Source of the DNA: Neoceratodus forsteri
Taxonomy: Eukaryota; Chordata; Ceratodontiformes; Ceratodontidae
Assembly (NCBI GenBank): GCA_016271365.2
Contig: CM028136.1
Span: 469,028,001 to 469,092,000, forward strand
Direction: 5' to 3'
DNA length: 64,000 nt
Part shown: positions 53,331 through 64,000 of the stretch, in pieces
Layout of the letters: every line of letters begins with the position of its first letter
How positions within the stretch are numbered: position 1 is the first letter of the stretch
The notes under the pieces: model-generated
Told to the model about the DNA's origin: nothing
The model's input: the letters and a program-made list of their open reading frames with translations, nothing else
Databases searched by the model: none
Position numbers and translations under genes: made by a program

Positions 53331-55264
53331 TGTAGGAGAAGGAGTGACTGCACGTTATACTGTTGTGGAGAAGAAGCATGAGCAGGACTTTGTGAAGGAG
53401 ATATTTTGTGTTACTGCAGGTATGCCACCATTGCCTGTGCACTGAAGCAGTTCATTTTAGTGAGATATTCAAATTTCATAAAGCCTTTCCAGACTGGCTT
53501 GTGTTACTAGTCCTATTTGCTACTGCACTGACAGCTCCATGTCTGAGCATTTTTTGGTGTGGAGTCCAGGGTGACAAGAGCCTACCCTTGGCACCTGGTC
53601 TATGGTAAACCCTGTGGAGGGCAAATGCAGGGAGCTGCAGTGGTATTCTTGTCTACAAATCTGGTTTGTTGAGCAGTTTTACCTCCTCAGTGGATCCCAG
53701 TTTATAATACAATCTGTTCTTTAGCATTACTTTTCCTGATGATTTCACTTTCTGCCAGACAGTATAGTTTGGTTTAAAGTAATTTTAAGCTCTAAACTAC
53801 CAGGTCATCACATGACTTTTGTTTTAAAACTCCTCTTTTTAAAGTCTAAAAATGAATATGTAGAGGGAAAACATAACTTTTTATTGTATCCTTTTAATGC
53901 AACCTTTTATTGCATTGTGGTTGTTTCTTATTTTTTGGCAACTTTTGCTATGGATCCTGTCTTCACTTTGCTACTGATCAGGTTGCTTCTCAGTGCTTTG
54001 TGGGGCAGGGCATTGACATTTGTGTTGTATGTGATCTGACGATGAGTAAATATTCCCACCCAATTTTCCAAAACACAGAAATTAAAAAAAACAACTTTTT
54101 TATAGGTAACTACATATTTAATTTTTTCATGACTTTTATCACATGACCTGAGACACAAATACACATGTGCTGGTGTTCTTCTAACAGAGTCTGCCATTTC
54201 TAAGCTATAGTCCATCAATAAGCAGAGCCATCAGTTTTTATTCTTTGCCTCTACTTTTTTGAGTTTGCTAAAGGTGAGATCGGGGCTTCATTTTTAATTT
54301 GGCTCCAGTTGCTGTTGCTTAGGTTAAACCTGTGAGACTAAACTTTTAAATTGATTTACTTTGTTATTTTAGGCATTCCAAAATTGAAGTGACTTTGGAA
54401 CCCAGCCTCATAAGCGATATTTTTACTTGAGTTATGGTGGCTTGGTACCACTAGATAGGGGACTAATCTTTTTTTGCCTTTATTACGGGTAATCTTACTT
54501 GATGCTATAATTTCATCTCACTTCAACTAAACAATCGGGGCCAGACTTTAGATACCTAGACATATAAACATAGTTTACATAATACTTCTTTTTAGTAGTA
54601 TTTTCACAAATGTTTATGTATGTTTTTAAAGATTTAATTATTAGATATCTGCATATTTAGAAATTCATTGAGGTTTACTGATATTTTCTTTCTTGACTTT
54701 TACCTATTTTGGCTAGAGCTGGTACTATATTTTTAAGTTCACTAGACCTCTACATGGATATGATTTTCTACTCTTCTTGGTATTTGCTGGAAAGACGCTG
54801 AACAGAAAAACAGCCTTACAAACTACCAGACAATCTTCTAGCATCTAATCCTTTTTCAGTTGCATTTACCTACCTGTATGTAGCCCTGTGATTTCAGTTA
54901 ACAAGCACCTGGGAACTCAAATTTTAGTAACCAATCTACCAAATCATCACACTCTGAAGGTCCTCAAGTTTCATTCTTGTTGCTGTGTATGATATATCTT
55001 TTGACTAATCTTCCCACAAAGTTTCTTTATTGCTGTTTAGTGCTTGTATTAAAAGAGGACATTCAATTTAATAACTCTATATATGTGCACTTGAATGCTT
55101 TACAGTATGAAATGCTGGCATAGCAGGATTTAAAATACTTCTTGTTCCTCAGTTTTTGATATTGTAAACCACTGAAAATACTCATTTACATTATCTGATT
55201 TTTTTTTTCAGTTTGGTCTGATTTGTCTGTAGTTGAGACTACAAGTTAACTGTTTCCACTGGTA
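53331..55264. other. Unassigned AT-rich DNA
   Basis: No domain in any frame. Part may be L1 remnant on the left and 5' UTR of the next LINE on the right. Confidence 0.4.
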
Positions 55265-57063
55265 AAATGAGGGAAACTGGGGCCAAAACAAGAAATGCCA
55301 TGAAAAAAGGGGTTAAATAATAGCAGCACACTATATCCAGCTACTTTTCTCCCCCTGAGGAAATTAACTTAATCAATAAATTTAGCAAAGCCATGTCAAA
55401 ACAAGTTCAAGCAAATATAACATCCTCTCCAATTAGAGAATCCAGATCTCTTCCAACAGATATGGACAATCCACTTTTACTACAAATTAAGAAATTAGAA
55501 AACTCAGGTGGACAAGTGGTTGGTGAAGTGGTGCTGCATGAAAGGGGCCCATTAAATGTTATGGAGCTAATGGATGTAGCAAGCATAACAGATATCCTTT
55601 TGACCAAAGAAATAAAAACCCAGCAGGCCTTGGCTGAAAACAGCAATAATGACTTAATATCTGGTAGCATGGAGACTAGAAAACCTCTATGTGACAAAGG
55701 GCAAATCTCTTTTCTGAAACAGTTCGATCAGTTTATATCCCCCTATATTGATAGACAGCCTAGACCCCCCCACTTACAGCCTCCCCCCAAGTATACCACA
55801 TCTTTGGGAAAAGAGTTCTATATCAGAAACTCAAATGAGGTCAGGCCAACTGGATAGGGAGGGAGAGATTATTAGTTCAGATAAGAATAGTAGTAAAGAA
55901 ATGTCAAAACTGAATAATTTGTTAGGAGGAATCAGAGATGGGATTCAATGTAATATCACCCTTTTAAAGCAAGTAGGCTCATTGACTACTCAAATTCTAG
56001 AATCCAAGCAGGTAATGGTAGATAAACCTAAGGATTGTCAGTTCATGAATATTAAAAATGAGTATTTTAAAGACAATAAATTACAACTTAAATGCACTAT
56101 GAAACAGATTTCAGACAAAGGAGAAAACAAAATCTTGGACATGGCAGAAAAGTTAAATAAGGCAGACAAACAGACTATGCAGCAAGACAGGAGGGATAAA
56201 ACTGCCATGAGTGCTAACACTAATATGGGCAAATGTTCTTGTAACTATCACACTGAGAACAGAGGGTCCAACCTGATCTTAGTTAGATCCCAAAAATATA
56301 CTAAAACTCAAAAAGATTCTTGGGGGTGGCTTTGATAAGGCTAAACCTGGGCATCTACTGTAGGTAAATTGACATCTAAGGAAGGGTCTTGAGAAGAAGA
56401 AATAAAGAAGGGACAAATATTGCCAACTGTATTTTTAAAAGATCTACCTAAATTAAAAAAAAATAATCTCCCCTGACTCTTAAGGTAATGGTATACAGTA
56501 CAACATATGTAAGTCTATTCTAGGCCCTCTAAAAAGCTGGCAGGATGTTAAATCAATGTACAGGTACCGCTGTGATCCTAAGACAAGGATTGTTAGTTTG
56601 GTTCTCATAAATAATGAATCTTGAAAAAAATTATCAATGCCAGTTCTGAAGCTAAACCTTTAGGAATCTGTCTGGATGTTACAGTGGAAACAATGATTCA
56701 TGTTAAGGAGCTGGGTGATAGCAATCAAGCTATACAAAAGAGAGAAGAGAAAAATACAAAAGCTCTGGAACACTCCAAACTTGCTGAAAAAAATAAGATA
56801 GTCCAGTTTTACAAAACAAATAAAAATAAGAAAAGAATAACAGAATTTGTAAACCTATCAAAATAGTCCATGTTTTGAACAGAGATGATACTTGCTCCAG
56901 ACATAATACAATTAGAGGAAGGTACCAAAAAGGTCCTAGAATAAACAACAGTGTAATCTTAAGTGAATCTGAACTGGAGGATGAGAAATACTCCGTCACA
57001 CAAAACATTACAATATCAGATCGAGACATTTCCGAGCATTCAAATATGATTAATTTAGACTGA
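55265..57063 (+). pseudogene. ORF1 of a non-LTR retrotransposon
   Basis: Open pieces: 55393-55857 (polar, starting MSKQVQANITSSPIRESRSL), 55748-56335 (helical, Lys/Gln/Asn-rich, possible coiled coil around NITLLKQVGSLTTQILESKQ) and 56621-56866. Around 56530-56700 the frame SWQDVKSMYRYRC, RIVSLVLIN and GICLDVTVETM has the beta-alpha-beta rhythm of an RRM-like domain as found in several LINE ORF1 proteins. The last part is Lys-rich. It lies directly upstream of an APE endonuclease on the same strand, which is why I call it ORF1. Frame breaks occur near 55850, 56335 and 56620. The protein is not recognised beyond this. Confidence 0.55.
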
Positions 57064-57080
57064 CGACCCTGAAATGACTG

Positions 57081-57591
57081 CTACAAAATAAATGTTATCA
57101 GCAACATCAGGAACATAGCAAGATTATGAAATAAAAATGAGGATACCAGTTGGCTGAACGAAATTTGCAAACCTGATATTATTATTCTTTTACAAGATAC
57201 TTGGCTGGTGAGGATAGACTTTTCACTATGAGGCTATGAGAATTTCTCAAAAGAGGCCACTAAAAACTACTTTATGGGTAGGGCAAGAGGAGGTCTAATG
57301 CCATTATATTTGACCACTAGCTTTAAAAAAAGTGAATGAAATTGTGATGGATAATCCATTCTTCCTCTGCAATCATATTACAAATTGGGATAATGCTGAC
57401 TTTATTATTATTAATGTATATGTACCCCCTAGAGGCAGCAATTATCTATCAGTAGAATATTTAACATGTTTAGATCAGTCTATTTTATATTTATTTGAGG
57501 ACAATAATAATATGATGCTATTAATGCTTGTTGATTTTAATATCAGGACAGGAAACACCCACGAAATTTATGATTAACATTGGAACTTGGA

Positions 57592-57629
<38 letters not shown>

Positions 57630-57957
57630 TATAAAATATTCCTTAGTGAAATTTCACTGATAATTTCCGCACTAAGGAAGGAAAAAAATATATGTCGCTC
57701 TTAGAAGAATTTGTGCTTCAGGTAGTAAATGGAAGGATGTCAGGTGATTTGTATGCTTCATATTACTTCCCAAACAAAAAAGGGAGTTCTCTTTTAGATT
57801 CATGTAGTAGATTCATTTCATTTTTATAAATTGAGGAGATTAGAATTTATTAATCTTTGGGACAGTGATAATTTTCCATTGATAATTAAATTGCAGAGTA
57901 ACTGTCCAATTAGAATGAAGGATGACTTAGAGAAATTCAACATGACTGAAACACATA
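57081..57957 (+). pseudogene. Endonuclease of the same non-LTR retrotransposon, split by an L2
   Basis: Starts NVISNIRNIA (catalytic Asn position), then NEICKPDIIILLQDTWL (Glu replaced by Asp in QDTW), GRARGGLMPLYLT, and in the next piece DFIIINVYVPPRG and LLMLVDFNIRTGN (catalytic Asp and Asn). An (AT)n tract at 57595-57627 interrupts it. The last visible piece (from 57831) reads RRLEFINLWDSDNFPLIIKL and ends near 57957, where an L2 3' end starts. The rest of ORF2 is found after the L2, from about 62818. Confidence 0.78.
57595..57627. repeat. (AT)n microsatellite
   Basis: About 16 AT units inside the endonuclease relic. Confidence 0.95.
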
Positions 57958-58166
57958 TGATAATAATATCTTTATTTATTAAGCACTTTCACAAAGTATC
58001 AGAGTGCTGTACATCCATAAAACGACAATTAAAACCATCAAATTTTAAAATACAGCCATCAATATACATAAAACACAGCTGTAATAGTCAGACATAAATG
58101 AAAAAATATCTCCAAAGGTGAGTTTGAATCAATAAGATTTTAAAGCAGTTTTAAAGCTCTCCACTG

Positions 58167-59852
58167 TCAGGCACTCTTGTATCTGATGAGGCAGAGATCA
58201 CCACAGGTTGGGGCTACAAATGAAAATGCCTGCAATCCAGAAGTTTTTAATTGTACCCTGGGAATCTCCAGCAATTCCTCATTGGTCGAGCAGAGTGGTC
58301 GGAGGGAACAGTAAGGATGCAAGCAATCTTTCAGGCAGCTCAGTCCCTGTCTATGTAGGGCATTATAGGTCAGCAAACCTACCTTGAAGGTGATCTGCCA
58401 CTGAAGTGGTAGCCAGTGCATAATATTACTGGATCGAGATGGTCCAGACAACAGCCTTGCTGCAGCGTTCTGCACCAGCTGCAGGTGGTGGATATCAACC
58501 CCCAGAAGCCTCATGTAAAGGGAGTTACAGTAGTCCAGGCATGAGGTCACAAAGGTGTGGATCAAAGTTGGAAGGTAGACAGATGGAACTAGATGCTTAA
58601 TCTGGGTGATATTCCTCAGACGGTAAAAGGAGGACTTAACCACGGCCGACACCTGAGAATGAAGTGCCAAACCATCATCAAGTTTTACCCCCAGATTTCG
58701 CACCCATTCAGAGGTCAGCAACTGGGCACCTCCAAGCTAAAGCCCTGAGGGACATCCCACTGCCGACCCCTCTATCCAGCAACCAGGATCCACTACCAAC
58801 TCCTCAGTCTTGTCAGAATTCAGTTTTAGCAAGCTGGTATTCATCCAATCCTGGATTTCTGCAAGGCAGTTGTTGAACACTGAGAGAACACTATCCTGGT
58901 TGGGCACAAAGGACAGGTAGAACTGTGTATCATTTGCATAACAGTGAAACCCCAGCCTATACTGCCTCAAAATGTCTCCTAATGGCAGCATATACACTGT
59001 GAACGACATGGGGGACAGCACGGAACCCTGCAGCACCTCACAAGGCAGAGAGAATGACTCAGAGGAATAAATCCCTGAGACCACTCTCTATGATCTGCCA
59101 GTGAGGAATGAATGGAACCATCTGAGGACTATACCAGACAGGCCACGGATGACACACAGGCATTTCAGCAGCACCCCATGGTCCATGGTGTCAAAGACTC
59201 AGGAGAGATCTAGAAATACCAAAATGGTGCGGCATTTCTGATCTCCCACAATCAGGAGATCACTGAGTACCCAAACCAGAGTGGTCTCCGTACTATGCCT
59301 CTTACGAAAACTGGACTGGAAAGAATCATAACTGTCATGAATGGTAAGATGGTTCTCCAACTGTTGCACCATGACTTTCTCAATAACCTTCCCCACAAAG
59401 GGAAGATTAGAGACCAATCTGTAGTTAGCGGGGCAGTCTGGGTCAAGCGAAGATTTCTTGAGAAGGGGAGTTACCACCACTTCCTTCAGGGAGCAAGGAA
59501 ACTCACCCAACTCCAATGAACACCAGACTAACTCTGTAAGGACTGGGCTGATGACATCAGTACAACCTACTAAAATGCAACTAGGGCCCGAGTCCAAACT
59601 ACAGCAAGTCGAGTGTATACCCTTGAGAATCTGCATGACATCAGCGATCTCCAGCTGTTCAAACTCCATCCAACAAAACTGAGGAGTAGCAACACCCCGC
59701 TGATCACCATCATCCCTCTTAGTGTGAGCTAAGCGGATCTCAGACCTGATGTTGGTAACCTTATCAGCAAAGAAGTGAGCAAACTCCTCACACTTATTGT
59801 GTGAAAATGCTCTATGAACTTGTAGACAGGCTGGATTGCACAGTCTGTCCAC
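58167..59852 (-). pseudogene. L2 reverse transcriptase
   Basis: The piece 59852-59199: linker with CEEFAHFFADKVTNIRSEI, EFPCSLKEVVVTPLLKKSSL, NYRLVSNLPFVGKVIEKVMV, SSFRKRHSTETTLVWVLSDL and ILVFLDLS (first catalytic Asp). The piece 59084-58737: LQGSVLSPMSFTVYMLPLGD and YAND at 58929-58940, where the usual YADD has its first Asp changed to Asn. The piece 58721-58167: VRNLGVKLD, SSFYRLRNI and CLDYCNSLYMRL with the WLPLQWQITFKVGLLTY end. This is the standard L2 order. Frame breaks and the YAND change mean no active enzyme. Confidence 0.9.
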
Positions 59853-60217
59853 AGTTTGAAAGAGCTGAGCTGGTCAATTCTGAGCTGCAGCAATCTCCCT
59901 GGAGAGGAATTCTGCCTTCTTATGGGAGATTGCCAACTGATAGTCTCTATAATGTTCCATTAGTCTAAGTCTGTTAGCATCCCAGCTGGATCTCCACCAG
60001 CTATGTTCTCACCTTCGCCCCACTCGCCTCAGCTCCCTCAAAGCCCCATCAAACCAAGGGGACCGAGGGTGAAGGGTGAAGGGGTGAACACAGACAGGAG
60101 CTAAGGTGTCCAAAGCCCCCACAACGGCCCAATTGTAGTCATGTAGCAGGTTCTCAGGACCTTCGCTTGCACCCGGTAGTCCCGATAGGTCCAATTCCGC
60201 TGAAAGACCTCATGGGG

Positions 60218-61018
60218 TCACTCCCTGCAAAGGGTGGTATTGGACCATCTCCACAGGGGCAGGCCTATGGGGGGAACAAGGAAACTGAACCTTATAGTGT
60301 GGTGATCGGACCATCCGACAGGTTCCACTACCAAGTCAGAAGTCTCTATCCCCGGGAGGAAAATCAGATCCAGCAAGTGACCTTGACTGTGAGTCAAAGA
60401 GGCAACTGCCTGTGTGAAACCCAACAAAATCATAAGTTGGAGGAAGTTCTGACCAAATGGCGAGAGTTTGTCATCAACCCAGGCACTGAAGTCACCCAGA
60501 ACCATCAATCTGGGGGACTCCAAAACCATGTCAACAATGAAATCTGTGACTTCCTGCAGGAATAACTTCTCTGCTCTGGGTGGACAGCAGATGAGAATGA
60601 TCCTGTACCCCACACCTGTGACCACAGCACACTAGAAGGGTCTGACTCCCTCAACTGGCACATCTGCAAGGTTTAATTCCAATTTAAAACAGATTGCTAC
60701 ACCCCCCCAGTGATCCACTCTCGCATGGTGTACCACCGAAAATGCGGCTGGAATTGCTGCCGCCAAAATGGGACCAGCATTCTCATCCAGCCAGGTCTTG
60801 GTGATGCATGCCAGTTCTGCTGACCCAACAAGATTGGATATAATAGCCATCTTGTTTTTAATAGATATGGCATTGCACAACACCGTCCGAGTCAGATGAG
60901 ATACAGAGGACGGCTGAGCATCTGGCCCACTTAACATGGAGCCTTTGGTTAAGGGCACCAGACAAGGTGAACCTTGTTCAGGATTCCATTTCACCCCAAG
61001 GCATCTCCTGGTCCTCAC
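60218..61018 (-). pseudogene. L2 endonuclease
   Basis: The piece 61018-60632 contains VLCNAISIKNKMAIISNLVG (catalytic Asn), ELACITKTWLDENAGPILAA (Glu of ETWL changed to Lys) and HWGGVAICFK. The piece 60625-60218 contains YRIILICCPPRAEKLFLQEV, LMVLGDFSAWVDD (Asp kept, Asn of GDFN lost), HSQGHLLDLIF and WSDHHTIRFSF with the SDH box. One frame break near 60630. Two catalytic positions are altered. Confidence 0.88.
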
Positions 61019-61019
61019 T

Positions 61020-62817
61020 ACCCCAATCTGACCATCTGCTCTCTCCCCCTCCCTGGTCTAAGGTCCCCACCCCTCTGCCTTATACCCACTATCCCCAGGG
61101 CCCTTCAGTGGCCATAGACTACTGCAGGTAATGGGGGACAACTAAAAGGGTGGAGGTCCAGGAGCTCAAAAGGGGAGTAGTGCCTAACAGGGAGAGCTAC
61201 CTGCAAACACATGCTGATAAGAGCCAAAGCCCCAGCCCACAATTTCCAAACTAAACTATTCACCCACTTACAATAAATAAAAAACTCCAATAACCCAACC
61301 TAAATAAAAATAAGCTCACAAACAACTACTACTAAACTCCCTCTTAGTTCAGATGGAAGATAAAAGATATATGTAAGACAGGTTCAATCTTTAATCAGGT
61401 TGCTAATCTGCTTTGTTGGGCTCTCACCCCCAACAAGTATGAATAATAAATGTCCAATGTAAAACACCAGTCTCCTACTCTGGCAGATTTTCAAACTGAA
61501 AAGTTTGTACAACACCGCTTATATGGAGGTTCTCTCACTATCTCCCCTCAAATTAATATGCGCAAGAGGAGCAGTCAATCTATTTCTGAGGAGCAGTTCT
61601 TTACCCACAATCCATGAAAGGAGCAAGTCCAGCTGAAGAATTAATCTGCTGTTAGAGCTTTGCCAGATGACCATGGCCTGGGAGGGCTATCCTCCCAAAG
61701 AATCAGGGCCCCCAAAAGGAAGCCCTCCAGCCACCAATTAAGGGACTCCTTCAGGAACCAGGGTCCTGCCACCCTCTAGTCACAGAACTCCCAGCACCCT
61801 ATCCAGGGGGAGGCCACCCAACCCGGTCAGCCACTCAGCTAGCTCCACAGGTCAACCACATCAGCAAGATTCAACAGACCAGGAGAAGCAATTGGCGGTA
61901 GCAACAATGGCACAGCTGAGACCCTAGTTAATGGAAGGAGGAAGCTGCTACAGCCCTGTGAAAATCAGGGGACTTATGAAGTAATTATCCTGGTCATCCT
62001 CCAAAAAAACAGGCCAGACCCCTTTCTTGCTGAGCCCCCACCCTCTGGCAGGAGGTTCCCGCAACAAAACCCCCACCACTCAAGTCCACACACACAGCTC
62101 CCCACACCAAGAAACCCAGTGCCCAAAGTCTGAATCCTCCAGCAATACTTGAAATAACATAGCTCCCAACAAGTTCTCAATTCAGGGGAAAAACCAGCAA
62201 GATCAAAACTGCCAACACTCATAACCTCCAGCCAGTCAGTACTCCTCTGTTGAGTAGAATGTTATTCAAGACTCCTCAAACTGAGATCCCCTCTGGACAG
62301 CAGGCTCCTCATGAGATGAAAAAAGGATGTAGATCTACAAAAACATGACCAGAAGTGCCCTTCCACTTCAACGACTGCCTTTCAAGAATTGCCTGCAACT
62401 AAATGACTGCAGCTGACTTTAGCTAAATGGGTCTCTCACTGTAATAAACGAGCACTTCCAATGAAAAAATAAAGCAAATACTGTATAAATTAGTGGACTA
62501 ATGAAAGCTCCACAAAGCTAATAAAAACCTTAGAATGCGGGAAAGGCTGAAAACTGTAGCCTACCACACTGCTAGATGGCCTGGAACCTCCTGGGACACC
62601 CAGTATAGCTAACTATATACCAAAACATCAGACAAACAGTCTGACATAAAAAGCACCTGAAAATGCACTAAAACCCTATTCTACCTTGCTTCTTACAACC
62701 TCTCTAAGTTATTAAACAAAAATAACAAAATGCCACAAAAAAGAAATGAATAAAATAAAATAAACATCCAAAAACTGGAGCTAACATTCTGTCTGACTCA
62801 CAGCTGCTGTCATCTTG
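61020..62817 (-). other. Presumed 5' region of the L2 element
   Basis: Pro/Ser-coding-like, C-rich on the plus strand, no ORF1 domain recognised in any frame. It is assigned to the L2 only because it lies between the endonuclease start and the restart of the outer LINE. Confidence 0.45.
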
Positions 62818-64000
62818 GCTATGATCTATACAGAACAAGAAAAAAATTGCATGGATGCCTGTCTTCATAGAGTATATACAGAAAATATTAGCCCAACAAA
62901 TTTCTAAAATATCTGATATAAAAGTTTGTCATCTTGCCACTGAATGATATACATATTCTTTTACTCTAAAGCCTTGCCTTATTACAACATGATTATTAAT
63001 ATGATTATGCAGTTAGTAAGTAAAACATAAAAAATAGGATTCCAACTGTTTACTCTTCCAGAAACAAAAGGTTTGGTAAAGACTGTTGTATCTATAAAAA
63101 AATCTATAACAAATTTGGGAAAGTGCTTCAGGTGTACAGGTGACTGAAATTTTATTAAAGCTTTGACCAGCATTAAAAAGGAATATAAGGCACTTATTAG
63201 GAATTAGAAGGAAACATATAACTTTGAACTCTGGTGCAATTGCAGACTGCCATAAGATATAAGGACACAAAGACATTTGGGGGTTTGGTTGCTCGGGGTA
63301 CTGGAAATTGAGATAGAAACACTCTTTTGGTAATAGATAGCAATACTTGGGTAGAATTCTTTAGTAGAAAATATGATTCCACTACCACTTATTGCCCAAC
63401 CCCACCTTGTGTAAGAGAAGCTGCTTTTTCTACTCTTGTTTTTAAAGGAAAGGACATTGTTTAAGCTATCCTTTCCCAGAAAAGAAATAAAGGTTTTGGA
63501 TATGATAACATCCCTGCTGAAATCTTTTTAGCTGCACCAGAAGAATGGGTGAAAACATTGACTCAAATTTGTAACACTATTGTTAGAGCTAAATCACTGC
63601 CTTTTGGGTGGACAAAGGACATTATTATCCTTATTCATAAAAAGGGCAACTTACTAAAATACCACTAATTATAGAGCAATTACTTTATTATGTATTTTTG
63701 CTAAAGTCTTCTCTCGTCTGTTGTTGGAAAAATTTGTAGTTTGAGAAAGAAAAAAATCATCTCCGAATTACAATATAGTTTTAGAAAAAATAAAGGGACG
63801 CTACACTGTGTGTTCATTTTAAATTATATAATACATAAATATGCAGGAAGGAAAAAACATCCTTTACACTTAGCTTTTCTTAGACCTGCATAGTGTTTTT
63901 GATAATGATAATAGAAATTTATTATGGCAAAAGCTTAAGCCCTATGGAATAGATATAACTCTGCTTGAACTTGATATTTTATTGCATACTAATAATACTG
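62818..64000 (+). pseudogene. Outer non-LTR retrotransposon continued: EN-RT linker and RT fingers, runs off the window
   Basis: After the L2 the linker resumes (SIKKEYKALIRN near 63172, NTWVEFFSRKYDSTTTYCPT near 63350). RT fingers follow: NKGFGYDNIPAEIFLAAPEE, WVKTLTQICNTIVRAKSLPF, GWTKDIIILIHKKGN, NYRAITLL, then after a shift YSFRKNKGTLHCVFILNYII and LRPA/FDNDNRNLLWQKL near the window end. This order matches the RT relic at 28.4-29.2 and 39.0-39.6 kb, so the group occurs at least twice here. The YADD box is beyond the window. Stops show decay. Confidence 0.78.

Larger units (their letters stand above)
57958..62817 (-). mobile_element. L2-type LINE inserted in another LINE
   Basis: The 3' end is the AATAATATCTTTATTTATTA block typical of L2-like tails. 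Leftward reading from about 61020 gives endonuclease and then RT, as in L2 ORF2. The 5' end near 62817 is placed where GCCAAGATGACAGC begins (minus strand) and non-LTR coding of the outer element restarts. TATGAT occurs just outside both ends (57956-57961 region and about 62820-62825), a possible short target duplication. Confidence 0.78.

Noticed and set aside
1..64000. Endogenous retrovirus or other viral insertion
   Set aside because: No LTR pair, gag, protease, integrase or envelope motif was seen; all RT sequences are of the non-LTR type.
1..64000. Host protein-coding gene
   Set aside because: No frame outside the transposable elements shows a domain or an exon chain that I could support.

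Overview
This window reads as repeat-packed vertebrate DNA. I see no host gene that I can support, no rRNA or functional tRNA gene, no CRISPR and no bacterial gene organisation. Nearly every coding-looking stretch belongs to a transposable element. The mix is several CR1-type LINEs, an L2-type LINE, L1-type LINEs, a further non-LTR group, PIF/Harbinger, hAT-like and probably Kolobok/T2-like DNA transposons, a tRNA-like SINE, and long tandem and inverted arrays. This fits a large sarcopterygian genome; a caecilian amphibian or a lungfish is my best guess, but it is a guess.

Layout. 1-17240: an old L1 ORF2 (+), cut into three pieces by a 12.1-kb Harbinger element (1937-14080, AAT target duplication) and by a CR1 fragment (about 14287-16416, -). 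The Harbinger carries a spliced DDE transposase (+), a Myb/SANT gene (-) and a second SANT-like gene (+). A CR1-like LINE (5870 to about 11.1 kb, -) sits inside it, and that LINE is split by another CR1 3' fragment (8770-9345). 17241-19590: minisatellite and unassigned DNA. 19592-25880: putative hAT-like element with a BED-finger/coiled-coil gene, a LINE 3' end, a palindromic MITE, a SINE with target duplications and a 175-bp satellite. 26461-28355: fold-back element made of inverted minisatellite arms.

28410-39600: a reverse transcriptase relic (-) interrupted by a TIR-bounded element (29159-39012). That element holds a palindromic satellite, a full-length-looking CR1 (+, SGNH ORF1 plus EN/RT ORF2, about 32.1-38.2 kb) and, inside the CR1, a hAT MITE with a perfect 8-bp target duplication. 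39640-46700: related satellite sequence split by another CR1-like LINE (40146-45480, -). 46972-47325: a second SINE copy. 47342-55260: mostly unassigned, with microsatellites, a hairpin-rich MITE (52.0-52.4 kb) and an L1 ORF1 relic (52.56-53.33 kb). 55265-64000: a non-LTR retrotransposon (+; ORF1, endonuclease, start of RT) split by an L2 element (-, about 57958-62817).

How it fits together. The window is a stack of insertions into insertions, and two stacks reach four levels. In several cases removing the inner element brings the outer reading frame or motif order back together, so the relative order of insertion can be read. Almost all ORFs are broken by stops or frameshifts. The main exception is a 481-codon reverse transcriptase ORF at 6238-7683 (-), whose LINE also encodes a 2A-like GDIETNPGP motif just upstream of its endonuclease. 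All family names come from recognising motifs by eye; no database search was run.
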